DNA of 64,000 nucleotides from Clusia tigrina (lineage: Eukaryota; Arthropoda; Insecta; Diptera; Clusiidae), in contig OV050032.1 of NCBI GenBank assembly GCA_920105625.2, positions 130,168,310 through 130,232,309 on the forward strand. Reading direction: 5' to 3'. Shown here piece after piece: positions 10,773-22,320 of the stretch (positions are counted from its first letter, which is position 1; every line of letters begins with the position of its first letter). A program made the translations under genes and the position numbers. The notes under the pieces are model-generated. The model searched no databases, was not told the origin of the DNA, and saw only the letters and a list, made by a program, of their open reading frames with translations.

Positions 10773-11671
10773 ATGAATAGAGAGGAAATATTTGCCTTAA
10801 ACGTAGAAAGTTTGAAAAATAAATTGGCTGAGTTAAATTTGCCGCGAGTTGGGAATAAACCGGTTCTTCGTGAGCGACTACTTTCTCACTTCCGTATCGA
10901 GCCTTTGGAAAGTGACCCAAATGATGACGATGACAATGAATCAGTTTATAGTGTGGCCAACGGTGTGCCGGAAAGGGGTTCTGTATTCACTTTACGGGAT
11001 ATCTCGGATTCAGTTTCACTTTTTTCGGGAGAAGGGTTGCCAGAAATAGCAACATGGATTCAAGAATTCGAAGATTGCGCATCTACGGTTACATGGAGCG
11101 GTATTCAGAAATTTATTTACGCAAAACAGCTTTTGAAAGGGGCTGCAAAAATTTTTATCAGGAGTCAGCCTAGCATAAAAACTTGGGAATCTCTTAAATA
11201 TTGTTTAAAAGACGAGTTTGGTAGAAAATTGTCAGCTTTGGAAGTGCATAAAGTTTTGAGAAATCGTAAAAAACGTTTAAATGAATCTTTTAGGGAATAT
11301 CTGTATAGTTTGCAAGAAATCGGTAGTCAGATAAGACTAGACGATGAAAGCCTTATAGAATATTTTGTCGAGGGAATCGCGGATTCCAGATCAAATATAT
11401 CAATGCTTTATCAGGCCACAAATTTGGTCGAATTGAAAGAGAAATTGCGGGTTTAGGAAAAGGTAAATCAAGTAGGCAAGTCGACAAACCACCCTACAAG
11501 TTTTAGCCAGAGTAAAAATAATTTCAACAAAAGTGGTGATAAAGTTGATGAGAAAAAACTGCGAAAATGTTACAAATGTGGCGATACATCGCATTTAGCA
11601 AATGCATGTACGAGTAACGAAGTCAGGCGTTTTAAGTGCAAACAAGTTGGACACAAGTCGTTTGAATGTAA
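10773..11671 (+). pseudogene. gag region of element A
   Basis: The frame is open from 10773 to a TAG at 11454-11456 and the same frame continues into the zinc knuckles and pol. The N-terminal 40 residues (LNVESLKNKLAELNLPRVG...) resemble a SAP-like helix-extension-helix. An acidic DDDDNE patch follows, then a capsid-like helical region (about 80-225). Downstream of the stop there is a CCHC knuckle, CYKCGDTSHLANAC (from 11568). A second knuckle has its first cysteine replaced by arginine (RFKCKQVGHKSFEC). Element B has a tyrosine codon where A has its gag stop, so that stop is private to A. The start ATG follows a short A/T-rich leader end and matches in both copies. Confidence 0.85.
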
Positions 11672-11672
11672 G

Positions 11673-12734
11673 GTGCGTGGCAAAAAAGAAAATGGCAGTG
11701 ACGAGAAGAAAAATTCAGTCGGAAATGTTCACACGTTAACTTCAGATTATATATCGCAAAGACTTGTTCCATCAAATCGAGTTTTTAAAGATATTTTGAT
11801 TAACGGTAGAGAGGTATCGGTAATTGTAGACACCGGTAGTGACATTTGTGCTATTAGGCGTGATGTTCTACTATTATTGGATGGCATAGAATTGAGTAAA
11901 GAAACCAAAACTTTAGTGGGCAGTGGTGCAAAAGACATTACCACAATAGGAAGTTTTACGGTCGAAGTAAATTTGGATGGTATTTTTTTGCCAATATCAT
12001 TCCATGTTGTCAGAGAGGGTGACATACTTTACTCAGCGATCATCGGAAATGATATCTTTGAATATGTAAATATGGCGATAGGAAAAGAAGGGGCCACATT
12101 TAGCAAAAAAGTTGTGGGTGAAGTAACAAGCAAATCAGTGGAATCGACTCGTAGCGCTAACTGCGAAGAGAAACCGGATGACTTGTTTGCTTATACTGGA
12201 AAAGAGTACAGTAACGTCGGAGACAAAATTGAAGAGGATGAATTTTGTAAAATGATGAGCACAATGATCGTCGAGAAGGACGAAAATATAGACTTAGATT
12301 TATCGAGTTTAAGTGTAAAGTTTAAAAATTTGATATTGTCCTTTGTTGCTCAATATAATCCTAAAAAACCTGATTTTCACCCAGTGGAAATGAAAATTGT
12401 CCTTACTGATGAGACACCAATTAGTCACAGACCCCGAAGACTTTCTATACCAGATCAGCAACTACTTGACAGCCAAGTTGACGAATGGCTAGCGGACGGA
12501 ATAGTAAGAGTCAGTTTCTCGGAGTTTTCATCGCCAGTAGTTTTAGTAGGTAAAAAGGATGGGACAAAGAGACTTTGTTGTGATTATCGCCAGTTGAATG
12601 AGAAAATTGTACGAGACAATTTTCCCATGGCACTAATTGATGAAGTTGTACAAAAGTTACAAGAGGCAAAGATTTATACGACGTTGGATTTAAGAAATGG
12701 TTTTTTCCATGTGCCGGTCGCACCAGAATCGTAA
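11673..12734 (+). pseudogene. protease and N-terminal RT of element A
   Basis: Same frame as gag. The retropepsin site VIVDTGSDICAIR is intact, followed by a flap-like region. RT fingers motifs include LACD-type VLVGKKDGTKRLCCDYRQLN and the first catalytic aspartate in TTLDLRNGFFHVPV. The frame ends in TAA at 12732-12734; in element B the same codon reads CAA, so this is a private C-to-T change. About 50 bases later a deletion removes the FGISNSPAVF-type segment that B still has. Confidence 0.88.
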
Positions 12735-12787
12735 AAATACACATCTTTCGTCACGGCGAAAGGCCAGTTCGAATTTTTATTCGAGAA

Positions 12788-14185
12788 TTGATAAATGATG
12801 GAACTGTTATAATTTATGTGGATGACATGGTCATTCCATCGTCGACAGAAGAAGAAGGTACAGAAAAATTGGGTAGAGTTTTGAAAGTAGCCGAAAGTAA
12901 TGGAATTAATTTTAAATGGGAAAAATGCCAGTTTCTGAAGAAAAAGATAACATTTTTGGGTTATGAGATCGAGAATTCTAGTATATTACCGTCAGTCTGT
13001 AAAACGAACGCAATAGCGAATTTTCCATTACCAGTCAATCAGAAAACGGTACAAAGATTTTTGGGCCTAGCCTCGTATTTTAGAAGATTCTTTCCAGATT
13101 TTGCGTTGGTAGCTAAACCACTTTCAGATCTTTTGAGAAAAAATGTCGAATTTATAATGGGAGATGAGCAGAGTTTAGCTTTTGAACAGTTGAGAAATGC
13201 TTTGGTTAAAGCACCAGTATTAAAGTTATTTAATCCTGGAGCGGTGACTGAAATTCATGCGGACGCCAGTATGTACGGGTATGGTGCAGTGTTATTGCAA
13301 GCTGATCGAGATGACCAGCAATTGGATCCCGTTGAATATTTGAGTAGAAAAACAGCACTTGCCGAACAGAAATATACATCCTATGAGTTAGAGGTATTAG
13401 CAGTCATAGAAGCTTTACGAAAATGGAGGGTATATGTTATGGGTATGAAAATTAAAATAGTTACAGATTGTAACGCGTTTGCTATGACGATGAAGAAAAA
13501 GGACATGCCAGTCAGAGTTTCAAGATGGGCGCTCTTTTTACAAGAATTTGAGTATCAGATTGATCATAGATCAGGATCCAAAATGAGGCATGTAGACGCC
13601 CTGAGCCGAGTTTGTTGCTTGATGGTAGAAGAGTCTTTGAGGCATCAAATCAAAGAAGCTCAGTTACAAGATGAATGGATAAAGGCTGTAAGGAAAATTT
13701 TAGAATACGGCTCATTTGAAGATTATTTTATAAAGTTTGATATTTTATATAAGAATCCAGACAAGGAACTTATAGTAATCCCATCAGCTATGGAGAAAGA
13801 TGTTATTCAGTTATCTCATAGGCAAGGACATTTTGCGACAAAGAAGGCTCTCGATCTTTTAGAAAAGAATTTCTATATTCAGAACGCGAGTAGCAAGGTA
13901 GACAGAGCCGTCAGGAGTTGTGTTGAGTGTATTGTTTCGGAGGCTAAACGAGGTCGAAAAGAAGGATTTCTTAATCCCATTGATAAGTCGGATAAGCCTT
14001 TGGTCGTTTACCACTTAGATCACGTTGGACCTATGGAGGCCACCCATAAACAATATAATCATATTTTAGTCGTGGTGGATGGATTTTCGAAGTTTGTCTG
14101 GTTGTACCCAACTAAGAGTACCGGCAGTCAAGAAGTTTTAGACCGACTAAGCAAGCAAGCTAGGGTATTTGGAAACCCAGAGTAG
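12788..14185 (+). pseudogene. RT catalytic core, RNase H and integrase N-part of element A
   Basis: It opens with INDGTVIIYVDDMVIPSS, the YxDD box of RT. Then come thumb motifs (KCQFLKKKITFLGYEI, FLGLASYFRRFF) and an RNase H domain (IHADASMYGYGAVL, YELEVLAVIEAL, VTDCNAFAMTM, HVDALSRV). The integrase HHCC finger (SHRQGHFA ... RSCVEC) and the first catalytic Asp (YHLDHVGPM) follow. It ends at TAG 14183-14185, one codon-block before the second catalytic Asp. Element B carries the same TAG, the only stop the two copies share. Confidence 0.9.
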
Positions 14186-14815
14186 GTAATAACGGACAGG
14201 AGTAGTGCTTTCACTTCTCGTGAATTTGAGGATTATTGTAAATCGGAGAGTATCCAACATTTACTTATTGCCACTGGTGTACCACGTGGAAATGGTCACG
14301 TAGAAAGGATACACCGCATTGTCGTTCCCATGTTAGCCAAATTATGCGTAGAGAAACCGAAAAACTGGTATCAGCACCTTAGTAGAATACAGCAAATCAT
14401 AAACAGTACACCGCCAAGAAGTACAAAGTTTTCGCCATTTAGACTGTTAATGGGTGTCGATATGAGAAGCAAAGATTACCCAGATTTGAGGAAAATGTTA
14501 GAAGGTGAAGTTGTTTCTGAGCTCACAGAACAGCGTGATTCCGAAAGGGTGGAAGCGAGAGAAAACATTTTAAAGTTACAGCAGGAAAATTGCAAAACTT
14601 TTAGCAAGAAAAGAATTCCCGAGACTTCGTATACAGTGAACGATCTTGTTGCTTTAAAACGAACCCAATATGGTTCAGGTTTGAAATTGAGGATTGGATG
14701 TCATAAGCATGGTAGATACGAATTCGAGAGGGTTGGTGGCTCGGAAGGACCGGCTAAAACAACGACGGTTGTGGAGTTTATGAAACCGTGGACCGAACAT
14801 TCGGGTCGAATGTAG
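14186..14815 (+). pseudogene. integrase C-terminal part of element A
   Basis: Continues in frame after the TAG: ITDRSSAF with the second catalytic Asp, then 35 residues to the Glu in GHVERIHR, giving the DD35E spacing of retroviral-type integrases. The tail has an RTQYGSGLKL-type basic segment and no chromodomain. The 3' LTR starts 16 bases after the stop. Confidence 0.85.
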
Positions 14816-14831
14816 GTCAGAAATGGCCGAA

Positions 14832-15120
14832 TGTAAGATTTGGTATTTCTGTACCCTGCATTGTTATACATAGTTGGCAACCCCTCGCAGTCAAGCGAGC
14901 GAATGTCAATTGAATTAGTTATTTTGTTTTGTTTTTTAGTCTTTAAGTTACACTACTAGTGATAAGGGCGCATGAAATAAGACGCTTCAAAAACAAACAT
15001 TTACTTTAATAAATTACATTTAATAATAAAATGGAGTGTTTTCTCTGAGGAAAAAGGAAGTGATCACAAATTGGCGTCAACCAATAAATTTGGGTTCAGT
15101 AGAGTGTACCTTAAACTACA
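14832..15120 (+). repeat. 3' LTR of element A
   Basis: 289 bases, starting TGTAAGATTTGG and ending TTAAACTACA. It has the same length and the same ends (TGTAGG/ACTACA) as the 5' LTR of element B at 35307-35595. No clear polypurine tract precedes it; the upstream bases are ggtcagaaatggccga. Confidence 0.9.
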
Positions 15121-15235
15121 TGTCTGTTTGCTTGTGACCACAAAACTTAGAAACTGTATGGATTTGAGACTTTCACAATATGTACGTTTAGATATTAGAT
15201 GTTTCATTCAGATCCTCTAGGAGAGAAGAGCAACA

Positions 15236-15238
15236 GAG

Positions 15239-15272
<34 letters not shown>
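15236..15272 (+). repeat. (GA)n microsatellite
   Basis: An uninterrupted GA run of about 36 bases between the 3' LTR of element A and the MITE. Confidence 0.9.
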
Positions 15273-15275
<3 letters not shown>

Positions 15276-15302
15276 GATTGAGAATGATAGGTGGCGAAAT
15301 AC

Positions 15303-16057
15303 CAAAAATGATAAAATAGAAGATTGCGCCAATGCTGCTACGAAAATTTCCACTCTCTGCGCACCTCGTCACTAGGCACATACGAAATGAGAGATCAGCC
15401 AAAATGAATACATTTTTGTGTGAGAAATGTGAAAATTTGTGTTTAATATTAAATATTTTAATATTTATCGCATTTTATGATAATATTTATATAAATAAAT
15501 GTAAAATAATATATTTCAATTGATTTAGCATTAAAATTTGTGTTCTATTCAAAAATTTGTTGGTTAAATTTGTGCCGTGAACATTGTTATTTACTGTTTT
15601 CGTGCGATAATGGGAATATAAAATGAAAAAATTATGGGGAAAGAAATTCTAATATGTGTACGAGTATATTTATTAAATAATTGTATATTTATATGATATT
15701 TATATATTTATATATATTAATTCAGTACACAAATTCACTCTTTCTTTCTTGGTACATGAAAATCTGCTTAGTCCGCTGCTTAAGTGATTTTTTTTGGAAC
15801 GAGTTTTTCAATAATTTGTACTCGCTTACTTGCAAGTGGATTTGTTAACTTATACGATTTGTTAACTTATCGTATATAATTCAAAATAATTAAAAAGCTT
15901 CTAATATTCAAATTATTGCCTTTGTGTATGCATTTTTCATATCACAAAATATTTGAAAGTGCTACCTGATGTCACAGCCAATCAGCTGTGCTGAGTTTTT
16001 ATCGAGAGAGGAATAGCGGAACTGCGCATGGCGCAATCTTCTATTTTATCATTCTTG
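15303..16057. mobile_element. 755-bp MITE with 9-bp target duplication
   Basis: The ends are inverted repeats: left caaaaatgataaaatagaag continuing attgcgcca, right the reverse complement with one difference (caag instead of caaa). The inverted repeat is about 29 bases. It is flanked by an exact direct repeat gcgaaatac at 15294-15302 and 16058-16066. There is no transposase; the interior is AT-rich. A 9-bp duplication points to a Mutator-like element; hAT or P (8 bp) is possible if one base matches by chance. Confidence 0.85.
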
Positions 16058-16066
16058 GCGAAATAC

Positions 16067-16340
16067 TAATAATATCCCAATAAATATATAAAAAAATCAT
16101 TTTCAGAATTCAACAACAAAAATTGTCTTTCCTTACGTGGGGTAGTAACGCATGCCGGGATTTTACTAGTATAATATATTGTTACATAATTTTATTGGTT
16201 TGTCTGGTTTTAATCATTGAATATGAAATTCTATCTACTCTTGGTGTTAGCGCTATATCGTATTCGATGGAAAAAATATACAAATCAATAAGCTTAGCAT
16301 AAATTAATAGGCTATTATTTCTATATATTGTATTAATTGT
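16067..16340. other. Unassigned AT-rich DNA
   Basis: Nothing recognised between the MITE and the next LINE fragment. Confidence 0.4.
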
Positions 16341-16665
16341 GAGGAAATAGACCAGAAACCGGCAAATGTATTGCAGATATCTTTAGGCTTATTTATATGC
16401 CCATTAACAGTTTTTAAATATTTTATATATCTATTATTAGAAGAACCGTTAAAACTTTTTATGTTTGCCCAGATTTTTTTAAAACTACTTAATGCGTTAA
16501 TTGTTTAAGTAAATGTTTCGAAGCATACAATGTTTGCTCCGTTGCAGCTTTTTTTGAAAACAACGGTATCTTCAGCATTTTTTAATCTTTTCAAGCCTTT
16601 GGCTTAAATTTTCTGCAATGGGCAAGGTCAGCGCTCCATTGTACTACTGCAGTACGTCTACTGGT
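16341..16665 (-). pseudogene. LINE ORF2 fragment (linker between endonuclease and RT)
   Basis: On the minus strand one frame reads SFKKIWANIKSFNGSS, then an NGHINKPKDICNTFAGFWS ending. This matches the F-K-W--I--L-G ... G-----P--I---F---(W/F) pattern that precedes the RT domain in I/R1-type LINE ORF2 proteins. The part upstream (to about 16665) has a broken QWSADLAHC/RKFKPKAWKR segment that fits the preceding 'PWW' region. It carries several stops and no full domain. Confidence 0.55.
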
Positions 16666-16959
16666 TTTTGATATAATGTAATGGGCCACTACACAGAGTG
16701 AGATTTTGCACATCTAGCTTTCCAAAATAGAGATAGAGACTAAGATATGAAATACATATATCTGATTGAATTATCCCTATCCGCCCACTGCAACGCCTAC
16801 TCCCATATAAAGCATAATTTTTTCATATTGAAAGTTCTTTTGTAGGTAACCCTGGCCTATCCTATTATTATAGATTTTGGGTATTTATACAAAAAATTCC
16901 GTTCTTATTTTTTTTTTTCATGTACTTTCATTACTATTTATTCCGAGTCTGAAATATCT

Positions 16960-17680
16960 TCAATCAGCTTAGGAGTTTTTAAAAGTGGCTTCTGAAGTTA
17001 AAGCTCTTATTTTCATATTGTGCGCATTTCGAAAACTATCTCAACTGGGTCTGATGCTATTTGCAATCGATGTAAAATATCTGAACTATTCACTTCTCTA
17101 GACGTTTTTCTAGCGAAAACCAGGCGGGCATTCTTTATTTCTTTATTCAGCCTTTAAAGCTTCCGCAGATATCTGCCCAATAGGTAGCAAAAAGCTTGAA
17201 ATAAAAAGACTACCGTGATGTAAGATCTTATGAACAAATACTGGCATACCAAAAATAATGCTTTAGGTAAAAACATTTTGTATTCAGGCTTTTCTCTTTC
17301 CAACCAGTTCTTTTGATTTCTGACATCTTTTTTGCCAAGTGTCTACATCAAGCCTATAGGATATATGCAGTAAACATTCCATAAAACGAATTTTGGAGTG
17401 CAATGGAGAAAAGCGAAAACCTGTATATTTCCATTGACTTCTCTTGCATTAACAGCATATTCATCGTTCATAAAATACATGGTGTAACTCCACAAATTAA
17501 GCACGTTTGTGATGAACTACACTCGGATAAAACATTGCTCACCTTCCCATCGATCATACATAATATTAATTCTGATTTGACTTTGAATTATGTGCCTCCG
17601 ACGATATATTTACAAACGTGGGTTGTAATTGACTTTTCTTTTGTTCGATATAATTCACTTCACGAGTGATAACCTGTCAC
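16960..17680 (-). pseudogene. Decayed Transib-type transposase (RAG1-related), C-terminal half
   Basis: Read on the minus strand in shifting frames, the pieces follow the order of Transib transposases: MIDGKVSNVLSE with a CLICG pair, then LHSKIRFMECLLHISYRLD and a KELVGKRKA-IQ segment. Next come MPVFVHKILHHGSLFIS, LLPIGQISAEALKAE and finally SDILHRLQIASDPV. The Glu in the S-EA--A(R)NK segment is the third acidic catalytic residue in the family, equivalent to E962 of RAG1. At least four frameshifts or stops interrupt it and the N-terminal part is not visible. Known: Transib transposases are the closest relatives of the RAG1 core. Inferred: this is an old insertion, not a domesticated gene. Confidence 0.75.
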
Positions 17681-18090
17681 CTGTCTCTCTCTCTCTCTCT
17701 CTAACATACATTTAATTGTCCTACAGTATCCAGATGAGCTTGGAACTGGCTTTTGCCAAAAAAAATTTATTATTTTCTTTTTTTTTATTACAGTATGCAT
17801 TGATATCGGAACTATGGAAATATTAAATAATGCCCCATCCGATGCATTAATGTCGGAAAATTTTTTTTTATATTTGGTTTGCACTGGAAAAAAGAGAAAA
17901 TAGTGAAAACGAACAGACGAGTTTTGTGATCTCTTTTGATTTTTGTTTGAAAAAAGTTCTTGAAACTTATAACTAATAATGATTTGGACGCTTTAACTAT
18001 TAGTTATACTTGCAGTGTTCTGCATTTATGATCGCCAATAAAATAAACAATTAAACAAAAAGTGGTAAACAAATTGTTAGTGCTAACAAA

Positions 18091-19798
18091 ATGCCAGTGG
18101 AGCGCTCTCGGTTGCGTGAACGACGACACTCCATTGCAAACGTACCAACAGCACAGTTTGAAGTTCTCTTGAGTGCTTCGGGCGTTCTGTCCGGTTACAA
18201 CAGTGAAAAAGCAACAAAAAATCTTCCCGCGCATAAAAATTGCACTTTGACCAGAGAGCGAGTGGCTCTCCACAGTGTTCTCTCCACCAATGTGTTGGTG
18301 CCGACGCTGCCATGGAATCAACAATGCTCAACTCCAACAACACCATCAGCAAATATTACTTGCGCCGCAACATCCCACACAGAAAATCCAAATGCGCTAT
18401 TGCTTTCGCTAGTACAACAACAAGTAATGCTGTGACGACACTAGCATGTACAATCCCTACTACAACAACAACATCTACAAGTTCATCCCTTCTGCCGACA
18501 ATATCTACACATGCACTTGCGCACGATCGTCGCTCTGTAAACATCGAACAGGTAAACCGTACTAATAACTTAAAAATAACAAAGAGAGCTCGTAGCTCAC
18601 CTCAATAAAGCTGGATTAGGGCCAACCATAAACAAGAAATTAAAAACAAAAGGGAACCAACAAACTCTCAAGTCTTACTGGTTAAGCAGCCCCTCTACAA
18701 CAAATACACATGATACGCCAGACGAACATGCTACATCAAACAGGGTTGAAGCTCTCTCTCTTGCTGATGAGGCTGATGAAACAAATCAGAACAGTGAAAT
18801 AGAACTTTGAAAACAACCATTAAAAAAATATGTTCCTAAACCACCACCAAAATATGTGCAAAATGTACAATGCATAACTATTTTAACAAAAGCCCTAGAC
18901 TCAATCCCGAAATGCACTTATGTCATGAAAGCACTGATCAATAATAAATTGTTGAAATGTTGAATCTTAACAACCTGCTGAATCAATTCACTATACAGAG
19001 ATAATAAAGTAGCTAAAAGAAAAAGTTACTCACTACTATACGTATAAACCAGAAGAACTAAAAGGTCTTAAAGTAATCTTAACGAATATGCATTATTCTA
19101 CAGATATAAATGATATACTCGTAAATAGAATGAATTAGTTGAGTAAGGCCATGAAATCATAAATATACACAACATTCTACAAAATGGCACTAAAAAGGCA
19201 CTATCCTTATTATCAATGGAGCTAAATACTAAGAAAAACAATCAAAACATATACTCCAGAACGCATCTATTGCACTGCAAAACAAGATTTGAACCACCTC
19301 ATCAGAAAAGACCCTTGCCGCAATGCACAAATTGCCAAAAATATGGCCACACTGTACCAAGAACCCATTATGTGTAAAATATGCTGGTAGTCACAAAAAT
19401 ATAAGCTGCACATTCCCCAAAATAGCAATAATATTAACTGCGCATTATATGGAGAAAACTATACCGCCATACAAAGGCTGTGTGGTGTATAAATTTTTAA
19501 AAATTAAACGCTTCCGCACTCTAAGGGAAAAGAACCTCTGCCAAGGACAAACGATCAGCAGCAAGTACAACTAAAGCAAAACTCCAACAGCCTGCCCGCA
19601 AAAAATAATTATACAATTCCAAACCAAACTTATGCTCAAGCAACAACCAATAAAAATGTATCAGATATTGATGTAATCGCACCATACAAAGATGTTTTCG
19701 CAGAACTCAAATACATGATGAAACAACTAATATCACAAATGACTAATATGATGAGCCTTATTACTTTACTAGTAACTAAATTAAATGAACAAAAATAG
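18091..19798 (+). pseudogene. ORF1 (gag-like) of the old Jockey-clade LINE
   Basis: Probable start MPVERSRLRERRHS at 18091. A second frame (18240-18606) continues with a T/S-rich linker and NLKITKRARSSPQ, like the region before the central domain in Jockey ORF1. The zinc knuckle region survives at about 19320-19490: CTNCQKYGHT in one frame, then CVKYAGSHKNISC and a PPYKGCVVYK third knuckle, each with lost cysteines or shifts. The last part (QMTNMMSLITLLVTKL) matches the Met-rich C-terminal helix of the young element's ORF1. Confidence 0.75.
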
Positions 19799-19804
19799 TT
19801 TTAA

Positions 19805-22240
19805 AATGGTTCTGTAGTATGCGAATGGAGTAAGCCAACATTCTCTTGAACTAACATTATTCATATGTATATGACAATATGACATTTCACTGACTTAGTC
19901 TTAGTATCAGAGACTCATTTTTCTAAAAAAGATTCATAAAAATTCCAAACTCTCAAATACTCTGCACCAATTATCCGCACAATAGAGCCAAGGTGGCACA
20001 GCAATATTTAAAAAGAAAAACATAAAGTGTGTTGCATTGGATAGCTTTAGAGAGAAGCACTTGCAAGCAACTTCGGTGCAAGTTGAAGGCTCCTATGTTA
20101 CTTTAGTCCTGTCAGCTATTTACTACCCACAACAACACAACATCCCAATACGTGGACTACTTGAAAACTCTTTAACTATGATAACGATATATTGCTGGAG
20201 GAGACTTTAATGCTAAGAATACGATCTGGGGCTCCAGAATCACAAATAAAAAAGGCAGACAATTACTTGACGCAATATACGAGTATACAAAAAACAGTAA
20301 ATTTATAAGTACGGGTGAATCAACATATTGCCCAACTGACATGAAAAACCACAAGATCTAATTGACTTCTGTATTACAAAAAATGTAAAGCATGATCATT
20401 TAACAATAACATCCAGCTATGAACTTTCGTCTGACCACTCACCAGTTATGCTAACCTTTCAAAGTACCTTCTTATTAGAGACACACAATAAAAACATTAA
20501 CAACAATTATACAGACTGGAGTAATTTCCGTGAAATAATTGACATCAAACTAAACATAAACGTCTCTCTGAAAAATGAAAATGAAATTGACTCTGATATA
20601 GCATATCTGAATGATAATATTATTCATGCTGCAACGGACTCCACGCCAATACCTAAAGCCCAAATTAACAATTACATTGTCTCATCTGCTATTAAAAAAA
20701 AAAAATAAAAGATAAAAGGAAAATGCGTAAACAAAGGCAAACTATAAGGTCACCCGTGGATAAAACTAAATTAAATCTGATAACGAAAGAGCTGAAAGAA
20801 ATTTTCAAAAACGACAAGGAAAAAAATTCGAAAAATACATTACAAGTTTAAGCGCACCAAGTACTACCAACTACTCGCTATGGAGAGCCACGAAGAATAT
20901 TCACAATTCGATTGCACATCAACCACCTCTCAAAAATACTAAAAAATGGGATAAAACTCGAATCGAAAAGGCAGAAATTCTATCTGTACATTTTATAAAC
21001 ACTTTCGCAAATAATCTGAACAACCAAGCATTAGCCTTCCTAACCTGTCAAATAACCTAAATGACCAAATTAAGGAAATCACGACAAAAGAAATTAAACT
21101 AAATATCAAAGACAATTAAAAAAAAAAACACCTGACTATGACCGAATAACTGGAACCCGAGAAAGCTATTAACTACCTAAGAAACCTCTACAGCGCAGCC
21201 ATTGCAATAAAATGTTTTCCAGCCGCGTGGAAAGTTGCTGAAATAATCGCTGTTCCCAAGCCGCACAAAGATCTGACCGAAGCTACGTCATATAGACCGA
21301 TAAGTCTATTGCCTATAATGTCTAAGCTATTCGAAAAGCTCACATTTAATCGACTTGAACCAATAATAATAGCAAGAAAGTTAACACCTAATCACTAATT
21401 TTGTTTCAGACGTAAATCTTCTACTATCGAACAAGTGGACAGAGTAATGAATAAAATCTCGACTGAAATTGACAAAAAAAACGTTTATGTAGCTGTATAC
21501 TTAGATGTTTCAAAGGCATTCGAAAGCGTATGGCATAAAGGGCTAATGCATAAGTTGCAACACCAACTCCCGCAAAGTTACCAACTGATACGTGCTATAT
21601 CAGTGACAGGCACTTCTATGTTAAGCAGAAAGATGAATGCTCTAAAATCCAAAAAGTAGAATCAGGAGTACTCCAAGGCAGTGTCTTGAGATCTTTGCTG
21701 TACCCTCTACACTCAGCTGGCATACAAAACTCATCTTCAGGAGACAACATGATAGCTACATTGATGACACCGTTTTATTATCGTCTTATCCTGAACAAAA
21801 TTGGAATAACTATTGGATACCACATTGCTATGGTTCAAGAAGTGGGGTATAGAAATTAATAGTAACAGGACAGTTATAAATAAACTACAGATATATAAAT
21901 CAAAAATCATGCCTTTCTGGAGATACGGTATCGAAATGTGGGGCACTGCAGCAAAAACAAATATAAGAATAATTCAAAAGAATGCACTCCAAATTTCTTC
22001 GCAACATAATCAATGCTAAGTGGTATACGAGTATATCAAACGAAGACATACACCGTGACCTGTTCATTGACTCTGTTGAAACAACCATCCAAACATGCAG
22101 CTTCAAGCCAGTTATCACACACAAATCCAGATCTGAGAGAAATTCCTCCATTAGAAAATTCACAATCAAGCAGACTGAAGCTTTGCACACCAAGAGAACT
22201 ATTGAATATATACTTATAAATCTAGCCTCAAATTAAGCTA
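19805..22240 (+). pseudogene. ORF2 (endonuclease/RT) of the old Jockey-clade LINE
   Basis: Endonuclease pieces: an YANGVSQHSLEL start, then DLIDFCITKN and ELSSDHSPVM (about 20355-20455). Then a TDWSNFREIIDIKL segment and, after many stops, RT motifs TSYRPISLLPIMSKLFEKLT (21275-21350), FRRKSSTIEQVDRVM and YLDVSKAFESVWHKGLMH (21500-21550). The catalytic FADD box is ruined by indels near 21740. The C-terminal KIMPFWRYGIEMWGTAA is still readable. It is inactive. Confidence 0.82.
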
Positions 22241-22320
22241 AAATCTCAGAAAGTAAATATAAATGTAGTTTTAGATATTGGATTACCTTTATTTCCTAAC
22301 TCTTAAAAAATATTACTTAG

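Larger units (their letters stand above)
9060..15120 (+). mobile_element. Ty3/Gypsy LTR retrotransposon A (5' LTR truncated)
   Basis: The layout is a partial 5' LTR, primer-binding site, 1.56-kb repeat-rich leader, one gag-pol reading frame and a full 3' LTR of 289 bases. Domain order is gag, protease, RT, RNase H, integrase, which defines Ty3/Gypsy. Element B (30005-35595, minus) is the same family and supplies the missing ends: comparison shows A lacks about the first 160 bases of its 5' LTR. Within the coding frame A has a stop at 11454-11456, a stop at 12732-12734, a deletion of about 60 bases near 12782 that removes the core just before YVDDM, and a TAG at 14183-14185. It cannot transpose on its own. 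Confidence 0.9.
17900..22320 (+). mobile_element. Old, decayed Jockey-clade LINE
   Basis: A 5' leader (about 17900-18090), a broken ORF1 and a broken ORF2 lie in the same order as the young element at 748-5516. The two are related at protein level (SYRPISLLPI, FRRKSSTIEQV, LDVSKAFESVWHKG, PFWRYGIEMWGTAA). Frequent stops and small indels show it is much older. The 3' limit is inferred from the end of ORF2 similarity and a short A-rich tail near 22310. Confidence 0.8.

Noticed and set aside
10705..10920. Minus-strand frame over the gag start of element A, and the similar one over element B
   Set aside because: Shadow of the gag frame; it appears in both copies only because the DNA is the same.
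17403..17669. Plus-strand 88-codon frame
   Set aside because: It is antisense to the Transib relic, whose motifs explain the stretch better.
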